Part shown: in pieces, positions 13,636 through 25,800 of the stretch
How positions within the stretch are numbered: the stretch's first letter is position 1
Layout of the letters: every line of letters begins with the position of its first letter
NCBI GenBank assembly: GCA_933228895.1
Contig: OW121852.1
Coordinates: 55,718,872-55,782,871, forward strand
Origin: Platycnemis pennipes
Taxonomy: Eukaryota; Arthropoda; Insecta; Odonata; Platycnemididae
Length of the DNA stretch: 64,000 nucleotides
Direction: 5' to 3'
The notes under the pieces: generated by a model
Seen by the model: only the letters and a program-made list of their open reading frames with translations
What the model was told of the DNA's origin: nothing
Databases searched by the model: none
Made by a program: the position numbers and the translations under genes

Positions 13636-15448
13636 ATTATTATTATTAGTATTCTACCGGTGAAGGTAGGTTTACACGGACATTAAATTCTTCTCACCCC
13701 CTAAATTTCACACTCCCCTCCAATTCCCTCCTCAGCCCCTCATACCTCCTGCCACCCATCATTCCATCCAAGCTACCCACTCTTCTCCTCCCTCTTCCCC
13801 GCTTACCCAATGCTCTTCCCTCAATCACCTCCTTCAGAACACCATCCCCTTTTATTACCTTTTCCATCCACACCTTTTGCCTTCTCCTAATTTCATCTAT
13901 CAAATTTCTTTCCTCTCCTACCAATTCTAGCACTTCATCATTCGTCTTCCTTTCGACCCACTTTATTTTTCCCATCCTTCTCCACACCTACATCTCAAAA
14001 GCCTATTCTCTAACATAAGCCTAAAAAGTCTATTTTCATCTTTTCACAAAGCCCACGTTTCCGCCCCATATTGTGCAATGTTCCATATTAAACTTTTCAC
14101 TAGTCTTTTCTTCACTTCCCTACTCAATGCCCCTGTCATTAGTTCACGCCTATGAGTAAAAGCTTCTTTTGCCAAATCAATTATACTTCTCACTTCAATG
14201 CTGCTATACCCTTTTTCTTCCAACACACTACCTAGATAGCTAAATTGCTCTAGCTTCGGACCTACTTTTATCGTAATACTGGCCCTTTTTGTTCTTGAAG
14301 ATCGCATTACTTTCATTTTCTTCTGGTTTATCTTCATCCCGTATCTTTTGCACTGTCCCTGCAATGCATCCAGCATTTTTTGCAAGTCATGGGCAGACTG
14401 GCTGACTAGCGCTTGGTCATCCGCAAACCTCACTGATTTTATCAATTTCCCCCCTACCTTTACTCCAGCCTCCAGCTCATCCCAAGCCTCTCTCATCATT
14501 TCCTCTGAGTATATATTGAAAAGTACCGGCGATAACGGACAGCCCTGCCTAACTCTCCTCCCTATTGTGGCCCAATCCAATTTTCCATCGGCTACTCTCA
14601 TTTGCACCTCCTGCACCATGTATAAATTCCGGATCAGTCTTCTGTCTCTCCAGTCCACAACTATCTTCCGAAACATTTCTATTAACTTGTCCCACCTCAC
14701 TCTGTCGAATGCCTTTTCGAAATCAACAAAGCATGCGAATACATCCTGATTGTATTCTAGATTCCTTTCTACTAGTATTCTTATCACTGAAAATGCATCC
14801 CGAGTGGCCCTCCTGTTCCAAAATCCAAACTGATCCTCGCCTAGGAGTTTGTTTGCTCTTTTTTCCATTCTCATATTGATGATTCTAAGCACTACCATTG
14901 CCTCATGAGAAATGAAACTTATCGTTCTATAGTCTTCACATTCTTTTGTCGCCCTCTTTTTTAGTATAGGTATCAGCACGGTGTTACAAAATCCTCAGGC
15001 CAAGCCCCCTCCTCTTATATTCTATGAACAAGTTCATAAAATCTGTCCCTTCCCCCTCTTCCTAGATTTTTCAGAAACTCAGCTGGGATATTATCTGTCC
15101 CCACCGCTTTACCTGCCTTCATTTCTCGCAGTGCCTTCTCTATCTCAGTATTCAGCGGCCCACATCAAGTCCCATTGTCATGGCCCATGTCCAAGTTCCT
15201 AGGCCTGTTTTCGCTATCATACAGTTCCTCAACATATTCCCTCCAATGATGCTGGATCTCCTATGGTACCATTGCTAAATTTCCCCTTCTGTCTTTGATG
15301 CACAGGACCGTTTTCCATTTCTTGATTCCTGATAACATTCTAACCTTTGAGTACAGACTGCCTATTTCTCCTTCTCTCTGGAGTCTCTCCATCTCCCCGC
15401 ATTGCCGACTCCACCACTTATCTCTAGCTCTCTTTGTTAATCTCCTTA
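13636..15448 (-). mobile_element. RTE-like LINE copy, 5'-truncated, 3' end intact
   Basis: Reads on the minus strand from about 15440 down to 13640. It holds the pre-RT linker (about 15440-14990, frames broken), the RT core (14044-14979) and a C-terminal basic region (13694-13987). The element ends in an (ATT)n-like tail at 13636-13650. The same tail and same 3' UTR are found at 30690-30740, so the 3' end is real. The 5' side stops exactly where a pogo element begins (15451). Confidence 0.85.
14044..14979 (-). pseudogene. LINE reverse transcriptase core (RTE-like clade)
   Basis: A 311-codon uninterrupted frame. Motifs in order: EDYRTISFISH, ACFVDFEKAFDRVRW, RQGCPLSPVLFNIY, the catalytic FADDQALVSQS box, [10 protein letters not shown], then [15 protein letters not shown]. 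This is the RT plus thumb region of an RTE-like non-LTR element, often mislabelled 'craniofacial development protein 2-like' in insect annotations. Upstream codons and the downstream part are in other frames, so the copy is dead. + strand open frames at 14348-14879 are shadows of it. Confidence 0.85.
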
Positions 15449-15450
15449 TA

Positions 15451-17225
15451 CAGCAACCTCTCGATATTACGAAGCACGATAATACGAAGTTTCGATAATA
15501 CGAAGCTAAATGGCCGGTCCCGACGAAAATCCTATAGTGGCCGAAATCCTATAGTATATACATGGCAACATACGAAATTTCGAAAATACGATTTTTTTTC
15601 GAAATTACAAACTTAGGGCCTGGTCCCCAGGAAAAAATGGAATTCTTTTTACGAACCTCGGCGAAAAACTGCTTCAGCAAAACTATTTTTGACTACGTAG
15701 CTTTCATTGTTGCCGATTGTGGTGCATCAAAAATGAAATGCGTGAGTAGTGGTGCATTCACCTCCCACATATGCCAGTATCTACCCATCTTTTTGCCGCA
15801 TGTAACTCAGCGTACGATTTAGACCTTTAGTAATGTGAAAATCGTAGCTACTGCCATTATCCTGGCTCTTTTATGTTTTATCTGTTACCAGCATTCTCAT
15901 AATTTCCACGGTTCTCTTTTAGTTAAAGCTTATAAGCTTTAACTATACGTATACGTGTGACGGCACATACCATGCTCGCTGCCGTGCGCCTGGAATTATG
16001 GCAGTTCAAATTCTCCGTGAACCCTTGCTCGTCCCTTAAGGCGAGCAATCCTAGCTCAGCTCTCTGTGAAGGGGCTGTCCTCACCAAATCTTGTAGCATG
16101 GACTGGTTGAGTGAGGGTGGGTGATACCGTTAGGAAATTTGTGCGGGTTGTGTTGGTAGGGGTAAGGATTATGACAGCCGGGGAGTGTGGTTTACGGTGC
16201 GTGAGGGGGAAAACTGTCCGGTTGTGAAGAGAGAAGGTCCCAGTTGCGGGCGTATCTTTTTAGAGGCCTGCAAACGGGCGTCAAATCCGAGAGACCCTCG
16301 CCCTCCCGTGCCGGGCGTCCTCACCCGTGTTTGCCTCCACCCGTGTGACGTAGACGCCCAACCGTGCCCGTTCGCCCAGGATGCCCGCATACTAGGCGGG
16401 TGCCCGGGTTGCTCGCCCAAACTGAGGGGAGGGTTGGTAAAAGAGTGATCGAAAAATATTACAAACGGCAAAGACCCTTGAAAAAGATTCGCGGCGGTGA
16501 CGATCTTAGGGCGGTGACCGCCTATACTCGGCAAGTTCTCCGTTAGGTCACATTCGTGATACTTCGGAAAAGTCCGGCAAATGTCTTCGGGTTGAGCCCC
16601 TCTCTCTATTTCTCACACACAGGAGGGCGACCCTCGCCCTTATTTTGCGCCCGTATGCAGCTCTCTAGTGTCTTTATCTCTCTTGCCGAGCTTGGAGGGG
16701 AGGGGGTGGGTGGATGGCGTTATGGAACGTCTGTGAGGTTCCTTCTTCTTTTGGGCAACCCTTGGGGGCGCGTGGCGGTGGCTGATTGTAACCGCTCCGG
16801 ATGTTGAGGAGAAGGTGGAGGGTCAGGGATGCGGCGTCCTTTGTTATCAGGAGGGTCTTTGACCCCTCCTCTCACACCCTTAGACCAACCCCTTCGCTTC
16901 CCTCCCTGCCCACCCCCCTTCCCGATATACCGCGAAGATCCATCCATAACCATCCTGCACGTGCCCCCCCAGGGTTGCCCAGAAGAAGAGGAAGGAACGT
17001 CATTGACGTACCACGATATTATTCCCCCATATTATTCAAGCTCAGAAAGACAGGTAAAGGTACACCCGCACCTGGGATCTTTCCTCTCCGCAACCCCCCA
17101 TGCACCGTAAACCCAAATTTCCGGCCGTCGTATAATCCTAGAGGAGACGATGTGGAAAATATGCCGTATCACGCACCATTTGTCTTCAAGGTCTTAGTAG
17201 TAGAAAAGAAACAATATTACATCTT
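15451..17225 (-). mobile_element. pogo/Tigger-type non-autonomous element, cut at its right side
   Basis: Starts after TA (15449-15450) with CAGCAACCTCTCG and repeated TACGAAG motifs. Its first ~350 bp match the reverse complement of the right end of the element at 27154-28460, and 17100-17225 matches the reverse complement of about 27725-27830, so the two copies are the same family in opposite orientation. The interior (16060-17100) is GC-rich with no transposase that I can recognise. The expected far terminus is missing: a Gypsy fragment begins at about 17226. Confidence 0.72.
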
Positions 17226-17228
17226 CAT

Positions 17229-18702
17229 TTGGCTGACATGTTATCCTGCAGCAGTTTGAAGGAAACAAGTGTTGATGTGGAAATGCTGGAAATGGTTCAC
17301 TCAATAACCAAATACCCTCCCGTGAGTGTGGAAAGGCAAGGTATCTTTCAAAGAGAAACTGCCAAAGATGCAGTCCTTAGTGAACTAATGGACTATTATT
17401 TTAATGGCTGGCCTAAAAAGGAATCTAATGTTCCCCAGTCTTGTAGACCTTACTACAAGCTAAAGGGTGATCTGTATGTCCAGTCAGGACTGTTGTATCT
17501 AGGTCCTACAGTTGTGGTACCTTTAACTCTGAGGCCTTATGTTTTGGATCTAGTCCACAAGGGTCATTTTGGAGTAAACAAATGTGTAAATAGCTATAGA
17601 ATTGTTTTACTGGCCACAGCTATATACAGAGATATCGAAGATGGTTGCAAAGTGTGGAGTGTGTGAGAAATATCGACCTCTCGGTCAGATACAACCCCTA
17701 TTGCTCCACTCTATCCCACACCTTATGCACATGAGAAAGTAGCCACTGACATTCTTGAGTTTGGGGGAAAGTATTATGTGGTACTCATTGATTGTCTTTC
17801 GCATTGGTCAGAGATCATACCAGTAATAAGGGAAACCTCTTCTGCTGTCGTGAATGCTATGCAGGAAGTATTCACTAGATTGGGTTACCCTTCAAAAATT
17901 TTAGCTGACAATAACCCATTTCCATCTTTTGAATGTAAGCAATTTTATAATAGGCACGGCATTATAATACACCAATTACTTGTAGTATCAGTTGTAGGCC
18001 CTGAGTATCATTGTAGCAATGGAATGGCTGAAAAGGCAGTAGACATAAGCAAGCAGTTACTTCGTAAAAGCTTAGAGGATGGATATAGACTTCAGGGAAT
18101 CCTGTTGGAATATAATAACAGCCCTTAACAGGAACAGGATAGCCCTCCTAGCCAAATCCTAAATAGTAGAAGGTTAAGAACTGCCCTTCCGGTTACTACT
18201 GAGTTGTTGCAACCAAAGGTTGATAAGAATGTGAGGAAACTACTACTCCTTAGGCAAGCAGTTAGCAAGTCAAAGTATGATAAACATGCCAGAGGTAAAG
18301 ATGTAAATTATAAGGCAGGTGAATCAGTTGTTACTAGAACATCTTGTGACAAATATTGGCAAAAGGCCAAAGTGAAATGCAAGGCTGATGAGCCAAGATT
18401 TTATTGGGTCCTTAAGGATGGTATTAAAAATCCTGTACAACGTAACACCATACATCTTCATAAGTCATAATTGCTAAGTCCCTGCAATTAAGTGACCATT
18501 AAGTATTCATCCTGATGTGTTTTACTTTATAGATGAGAATATTGATGTGTTGATGTGAATCAAATATTCGATTGAGTGATGATCCTTATGTTGAACAGGC
18601 TGTTAATGCTCTTATGGTTGTTAAAAATGTACCACGACAAAATGTTACCAGAACTGGACGGGTATCCAAGCCCCCGGTAAGGCTTGAAATCTAAGGGGGA
18701 GG
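17229..18702 (+). pseudogene. Ty3/Gypsy polyprotein fragment, integrase region
   Basis: Three broken frames. 17229-17666 carries the region ahead of integrase (PYVLDLVHKGHFGVNKC is a decayed H-H zinc finger). 17778-18128 carries the integrase core: DCLSHWSEIIP (first acidic residue), LADNNPFPSFECKQF (second, normally DNG-P-F-S-EF) and NGMAEKAV (third, E). 18204-18470 carries the post-core region with KSKYDKHARGKD. The frame end is followed by AAGGGGGAGG at about 18692, a polypurine tract, then TGTTATA, the likely start of a 3' LTR. Protease, RT and the 5' LTR are absent. Confidence 0.8.
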
Positions 18703-19560
18703 TGTTATATTTTATATGATTCTAGATCTTGGCAAACCTGGCATGAATGGTAGGTCATGAGAATATGGCGGTGGCCTCCAAGAGGTGTTGTATTCATGTT
18801 TGTCTTAATTGGTTAATAAAACTATTAAATCTATAAAGAACAGTAATATTTTCCTATTTAGCTTAAAAATTCAGGTTCATCTCCTGCACAAAGTTCAATT
18901 AAAAAAAAAATTCTTTCTCAATGTAATTTCATCTTGTCTACACATGTCCTTATCAATAGTTTATAAACTATTACATACATTACTATTATATACTATACGA
19001 TATGTATACATATCCTATTTTGTTTTCCTCACCTTGAAATACCTATATGTATAGGCACACGGTACTGCTAATTACATGGTGTTAGTAGTAGGTACCATTC
19101 TTATGAGTTTTGTGTAAACATTATGTATGCCATACTTTCATTCATGTTTCTTTATCGGTAATTTTTTCACGAATAAAAGTCTGTAGACTAGAAGTCTATA
19201 TGAATAGAAAGTCTAAAGAAGTCAAATGTGGAAAGACATTTTTTCATAAATATGCCCCTCGAAAATGACCGAATGGCGGGATTTCATTACACTGCAAATT
19301 TAAATAGGTACCTCCATTATACTTAGATAATAATAATTATTATTCTCAAAGTATAATTTAGTTACATACCTATACATTCATATAAGAATGTATATAGCTC
19401 GGAAATTAATGTGTGTAAACGTTTAAAAATACTATTTATTTATATTAATATTGAAATGAAATTGTGAATGAAAGGCGTAAATGCCTTCTTCTAAACTGCT
19501 AATTCTTTAGGATATTAAATGCTTCAATGTGAAATAATCTGGCATCAGAGTTTCATCATT
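18703..19560 (+). repeat. probable 3' LTR start and AT-rich sequence
   Basis: TGTTATATTTTATATGATTC directly follows the Gypsy polypurine tract, as a 3' LTR should. An AATAAA signal lies at about 18814. The far LTR boundary could not be fixed because no second LTR copy is in the window. The remainder is AT-rich without a visible feature. Confidence 0.4.
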
Positions 19561-19601
19561 ACCGCCCATGTGCGAATTCCAGTCGAATCGACTCAAATTG
19601 T

Positions 19602-19625
19602 GACTATCGATCGATCGCGATAGTC
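19602..19625. promoter_or_regulatory. palindrome with DRE-like core upstream of CCT1
   Basis: GACTATCG and CGATAGTC form an 8-bp perfect stem around ATCGATCG, about 260 bp before the CCT1 start. It contains ATCGAT and matches TATCGATA, the DREF-bound element of many insect housekeeping promoters, in seven of eight positions (TATCGATC). Position and gene class fit; binding is not shown. Confidence 0.35.
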
Positions 19626-19886
19626 ATTTATTCAAGAGAGTTTTTAGGAATAGCATGGAATATCGGTTAATTTCTCCAAAATATATGTTTCTAACAAGAA
19701 ATTACCTACTTTGGTTGGTGTATGTCAACATAAAATCTCCCGTGTAATCCTGAAGCCCACATTTACCCTCCAAATCAAATATATCACCTCAAATCTCGTT
19801 GATGGTGCGAATCGATTCTCCACCTCCGCCCACACCACCCGCACGTCGAGAGATCGTTGTCCAGCACGTTCTAGAGTGTTTTCATC

Positions 19887-22800
19887 ATGTCCACGACGGT
19901 AATGAGTCCACTGTCCCTAGCGGGATCTCGAGCTTCAGGAAATTCCGTACGCACTCAGAATGGTAATTTTCATAATATACTAATTGTTAGCGATCTGATC
20001 TTAACCTATGTATAAGGTGGTAGTTCATATTTACCGAGAACCGGCACACGCGGTCCTCCGGCCATGTTTAAGAAACTTTGAATTAATGGGTTGATAGTAA
20101 GTTATGTTCAATGCAATCGGTGCTGGGCAAACCATATAGAAAACACTATCCTTACAGTTATGGCAGCGTGTTCCATTGCCAATATTGTCAAGACCTCTTT
20201 GGGACCAGTTGGTTTGGACAAGATGCTTGTAGATGACATTGGGGTAAGTTTTTGTGCCTCATTCATATTATTATCCCGTATTGATTAGAATAGTACCTAA
20301 TTAAGTTTGTTTCATTATGCTGACTAGGATGTCACTGTCACGAATGACGGAGCAACAATTTTGAAGCTGCTTGAGGTTGAACACCCGGCTGCGAGAGTCC
20401 TCGTCGAATTGGCTCAGTTGCAGGATGAGGAGGTTGGCGATGGAACAACCTCTGTTGTACGTAATTGACCTCTAGAAATTTAAAATTCCTTCTTTTGTTT
20501 TCTGTTGCTTATAGTTCGTTCTCCATGTTAGAAATTCCACATGTCCGTAGCGGATATTTTCAATTTAGGTTGAACTGAGTTAACTTTGAGACGTACTTGG
20601 TGGATGTACGAAAACTGAAATCCAACGTATTAACTTTGTGGTAAATGTGAGCGAGAGGGTTACATCGTTCAAAATTTTATCACGCGAAAACGATGAAAGA
20701 AACCGACTTCATTCCAACTGCGGAACCTAGAGGAAGGATGACAGTACATTGTAAAACAAATTTCACTGCTGGTCAAGCATTATTTCCGTAGATATAAGTC
20801 TTACAATTTCACCAAATTTCACCTCAAAATCGATGTTTTCGACGCCATCTTGGGCTTTTCCCGAGACTTCCGCTAGAGGGAATCAGCAACACTTCACCTC
20901 TTCTCTATACTCCTCCTTCCACCTGCGCAGTACCTACTGAGTGCCCGACACTTTTCGCGCCTCAACTTGTTCCCGTTTGAATTGAATCATTGCTCGTCTA
21001 TCTTTGCAACCATGCGGACGACATGCCTTATGGAACTAGTTCCTACGGTGTTCTTGCTGCCGGTGGTGCATTGAACCCCCCCTGCGCTGCTTTGCATTTC
21101 CTCGAAGAGCATGGGTGTTTATTACCATGCGATGGGCAGAAATGCCCTCGTTGTGGTAATGACCTCCAGTTCGACGCGAGGCACAGGTGGCGGTGTCTGA
21201 GGGTAAACCCCAGTCACCGGGGGAGGGTTGGACTGAGATGTACGTTCACTTTCTCCCGCTACAAGGGTAAGGCGTCATAATTACGTACCTTTTGACCTTT
21301 TCATCTCGATTTTATACTGTAATTGTGCTTTAATGACGTACTATTTTACCCTTTTATCTCGATTTCCTGCTGTAATTGTGCATCCTTTTTCAGGAACTTG
21401 GTTAGCGAAAACGAAAAAAGTGTGTTACGGCTGAGAGAGCTTTCGCTGATTCTTATTATACCCACACCATTTTCACCCACACCTGTAACGAGACGTGTGA
21501 TCATACCTTGAAAGTGATGTTCTGATTTTAGGTATGATCGGTTTTCTCAACAACCAAGAAAGGGTTTCCAAACAATCCGCCCCCCGCTGAGCCCGGCCAC
21601 CCCGCCCGCGGCCCGCCGCCCCCCTCGCCCCGCCCCCCCACGCCCCGGGCGCCGCGCCCGGGGCGTGGGGGGGCGGGGCGAGGGGGGCGGCGGGCCGCGG
21701 GCGGGGTGGCCGGGCTCAGCGGGGGGCGGATTGTTTGGAAACCCTTTCTTGGTTGTTGAGAAAACCGATCATAGCCAAAAGTGGATTTTGGGGTGGGTCA
21801 GGGGGCTTAGCGGGGCAGGGGCGGGTCAGAGGGGCAGTGCGGGGCAGGAGGGCGGGTGGGGTAGGGCAGAGTAGCGGGTCAGGGGGTCAGGGGCGGGTCA
21901 TGGGGGCAGGGGCGGGTCATGGGGGCAGGGGCAGGGTAGGGTCAGGGGGGCAGAGCGGGGCAGGGTGGGGGTCAGGGGGCAGGGTCGTAGTGGGGCAGAG
22001 TTTCGGGTCAGGGGGGGCAGGGAGGCAGAGCGGGGCAGGTGGGCAGGGGCGGGTCATGGAGGCAGGGGCAGGGTGGTCATGGAGGCAGGGGCAGGGTAGG
22101 GTCAGGGGGGCAGAGCGGGGCAGGGTGGGGGTCAGGGGGTAGGGTCGTAGTGGGGCAGAGTTTCGGGTCAGGGGGAGCAGGGGGGCAGAGCGGGGCAGGT
22201 GGGCGGGGGCGTAGTGGGGCAGAGTTGCGGGTCAGGGGGGCAGTGCGGGGCAGGGGGCGGATTCTTTAAAAACCTTTTCTTGGTTGTGGAGACGTGTGAT
22301 TAACCCTTTACGTGGTGTCATCGTCCCAGCGAGAAGACATCGCTTCCGCAAGATTCATGCGTTAGCGGTTTTACGCGGTGTCACCATCCCAGCGAGATGT
22401 CATCGTTTCAGCGAGATTCAAACGGCCGCGGGTCGGGGGGAGGGAGGGGATTGCTGAGAACACGTCTCTACAGCAGAAACGAAACTCATCGTCCGACTCG
22501 CCACCTGGTGACCTCGCCCGGAAACACGTTTGTTTTTCAATATGGCGGCTCGGCGAAGAGTCACCTCTTGGGTTTGAAACACTGGAAAAACGTGAGTTTA
22601 TCACTTTCATTAAATATTGTTTAGCGAAAATGTACTGTCAAGCCAGCAGGTTGTTCCGTTAAAATTTTGTCGAAAAACGTTGATTTTAAGGGGGTGAAAA
22701 AAATTTTTGAACGATGTAACCCTCTCGCTCACATTTACCTAACTTTGTTTTTCCTCATTCACCAGCGCGTAAGGAATTAATAGAATTCAACGAATTGTGC

Positions 22801-25800
22801 TTGAGTCAATTTGCTGTAAGGCCTATCTTAGAAGGAAACCTTGAAAATTGTCGAACCTACGCGTTATTTAAAGGCCAATAAGGACGCCAATGTATCGGTT
22901 TTGTCGATTATTCCCGTGGCAAATACTTCGAATTTTGACGCTTTATCTCTCTTTATCTTTCTAATGTAGGTTATAGTGGCCGCAGAACTACTGAAGAATG
23001 CCGATGAGTTGGTGAAGCAGAAGATTCATCCTACCTCCATAATAAGTGGATATAGGCTGGCTTGCAAGTGAGTGGATAATTTTAACAATATCAGAACGAT
23101 GATTTAAAGCGTAGGATGAAACTTGGACCGATGACATTTAAGATTTGCTATCACAATTGCGCTTATTATGAATTTGATTGATCCACAGGTATCTAACAAT
23201 TTGAACAATATAGATAGAAAATGAGTCTTGTGTCAGAAAAAGCACAATGTTTAAAAACTTATGAGATGGTTTTGATTCACTGTATTGACTGAGACTAAGA
23301 TTTTCAGTGTTTTGAGCAGCTCCATTGTTATTTATTCGCAGAATGTAAACTACTAAGCATTTTTTAAGTTGAATTTGTAGTATAGATTACACAACTATAA
23401 TTAATGGCAAACTCCACTAAGTCTTTTATGCCGGTGAATTAATGTAGGGGACGGTGAAAACCCTCCTCTAATTAGAACTACTTAAATGCTGCAAAAAAAT
23501 TTGAAATATACGTAGTTTGCAGTGATTCAGTTTTGCAATCTCATCCGCACGTGGAAACATTTTTTATATTAAATCATGGTTTTTAATAGAAATGTATTAT
23601 TAGCTATATACAGTCACATTTCACCTTCTCTACGAAACACTTTTTTCTTTTATGAGTTGATGATTTGAACCTTTAAAAGCCTTGGAAAGACAAAGTTTTT
23701 TTTTTCAGTTTGGTAGACACCCTGAAGGTTTAAAAATGTTTGGCTTTCCATTGAAGGGATAAGGAGGTGAATGGCAGGTATATACAACACAGAAATGTGG
23801 TAATTTTCAGTGGTTTTTGTTTGCATAATTAATGTATTTCTCTCTTTCTGGTTCTTAGTTATGGATTTTAGAGATTAAATGGATGTTATATGGAGTTAAG
23901 GGATTTTAATTGAGCAGGAAGTGGGAGTGGCATAAAAAGTCTCTATTTCAAGGCATGATTAGAACTAATTAATGGGGGCTCATGGGGTTTTGTTGTTTGG
24001 AAATTCCACATTTGCCTCTACCTTTTGTATTCCTGTAAATTCATAAGAAAAGAGTGAGGGTGTGACATTTTTATTTCTGTATATGTGAATGGCATGGTAT
24101 GCAATTGACAGAAGGAAGGAGTTTAATGAGACTTTAATCAATAATATCTTTTTTTGGGTGATGTGTAAATTGAAAGTGATATAGTAATTGGTCACTGAGG
24201 ATATTTATGAACTTTTATTTTCAGGGAAGCCTGTAAATATATCCAAGAGCATTTGACTGTGAACGTGGACAGCTTAGGAAGAGACTGTATCATAAGTGTT
24301 GCGAAGACATCCATGTCCAGCAAACTCATTGGACCGTATCCTTCAATATTTCACCTTACAGTTACAAATTAACTTATGTAAAGTTGATTTGAGATAAATG
24401 GGATGGATGTAAACATTTTTTGTTTTAATATATTAAGTACAAAGGATCTGATTTGCCATGTAGCATAATTGAGATCAGGGTGTCTACCAGTCGGGAAAAG
24501 TCGGGAATCCGGGAAAAAGTCTGGAATTTGTTAACGTCGGGAAAAAATCTGGAAATGGTCGGGAATTTGCTGAAAAATAATAAAAAATCGGGAAAAATGG
24601 TTGATTGCAAATCGTCAGGATAAAAATTGGAACGGCAGACATAGCATTACGAAATGAGGTATTGTTTCCCTTTTTCTTTATTTGTCATTATCAAAGAGGT
24701 GTTATTTTAAACCTCTCTGGTCAGTATTTGTGAGTTCGTGACTTTCGTCGTTCGATTGCACTAGGCATGGGCACCGTTTCCTGCATGCCGCCGAGTGACA
24801 AATCGGCTTGGTCGGTTGCAGGTTGAAGATCGTATACTTCCCTCCTGCCCATGAATGCTATTTTGAAAGAATCTCCTTGACCGTGGTTATTACAACGCTC
24901 CCAAAGATTCAGGCGATCCATAGATCGTACTCTAGTACGATTGTGACATTTTGCATTTTGCCATGCCTCTGATGGTGTAACTCGATTAAATTCCACTAGA
25001 AATATTATATTTAAACCATCGCGTCCTAAGTTTCTATGCTGCGCATCATCATAATCGGGTGGGATTAATTAACTTTACTGTGGAATTGGAATGTTTTCTT
25101 TCTCTCATCCATTCAGTAAAGCTTACCGTTTGCCATTTTGTTATTAGCATTTCCCATTCAATTGTGTTGGTTTTATACGCAAGCATAACGTATTCGTGAA
25201 AGAACAGAGATCAGCCCCTGGAAAGTAAAAACATTATATTACGTTTTGGGGTTTTTCCGGCGGAAGATGAGTGAAAGTTTCTCGTGTCTTCCACCGGGTC
25301 GAAGGCTCCATCTCTGCCGACGTATCCGAAAACGACTCGTTTTCCATCTTCAGGGCTGTGAAGATGTCCCTGGCTCACAGCCCTGCAGATGGAAAACGAG
25401 TCGTTTCCTGAAATGTCGGCAGAGATGGAGCCTTTGACCCGGTGGAAGACACGAGAAACTTTCACTCATTATATTACGTTGTCGCTGACGACGCCATACG
25501 TGCCGCCGCCCACGAATATGTCGTTGGCTCCTGGATGATATACTGGAGAACTCGCCATTTGCCAGCTAGTGCGGTGGAATGTCTTTGTTATTCATCTGAT
25601 GGCGAGCTCGCTAGCTCGAAAGCCGCCGGAAAGTCTAGTTCATCTGTCGGCATGTGCGAGTTTGCAACAAAATCGTTCGTTTTTACTGGAGAACTCGGCA
25701 TTCGCCAGCTCGAGTTGAGTTGGTTCGTCAGTCTTCGAGTTGGTGTGTGCTCAAGAGGTGCCTTTGGTTGGACTGGCGACGGACATCATTTCATTCAAAG

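Larger units (their letters stand above)
20640..22739. mobile_element. Merlin-like DNA transposon with 9-bp target-site duplication
   Basis: The ends are near-perfect inverted repeats of about 35 bp beginning GGTAAATGTGAGCGAGAGGG. They are flanked by an exact 9-bp direct repeat TAACTTTGT (20631-20639 and 22740-22748). The duplication length fits Merlin (8-9 bp) or Mutator-like (about 9 bp) elements. An internal frame with a zinc-ribbon of the kind found in IS1016/ISXO2-type transposases favours Merlin. No DDE catalytic domain is visible, so it is non-autonomous. It fills most of CCT1 intron three (20457-22969). Confidence 0.78.

Noticed and set aside
14348..14879. Two + strand frames of 133 and 104 codons
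   Set aside because: They are shadows of the antisense LINE reverse transcriptase.
16169..17259. Several overlapping frames of 60-152 codons on both strands
   Set aside because: They lie inside the GC-rich interior of a pogo element, show no family motif, and are not shared in frame with the related copy at 27154-28460.
21780..22260. Possible CRISPR-like repeat array
   Set aside because: Units are continuous imperfect tandem repeats with no unique spacers, in a eukaryotic intron.
21665..22269. Long Gly/Arg-rich open frames
   Set aside because: They follow the GC-rich minisatellite in several frames at once; a composition effect.
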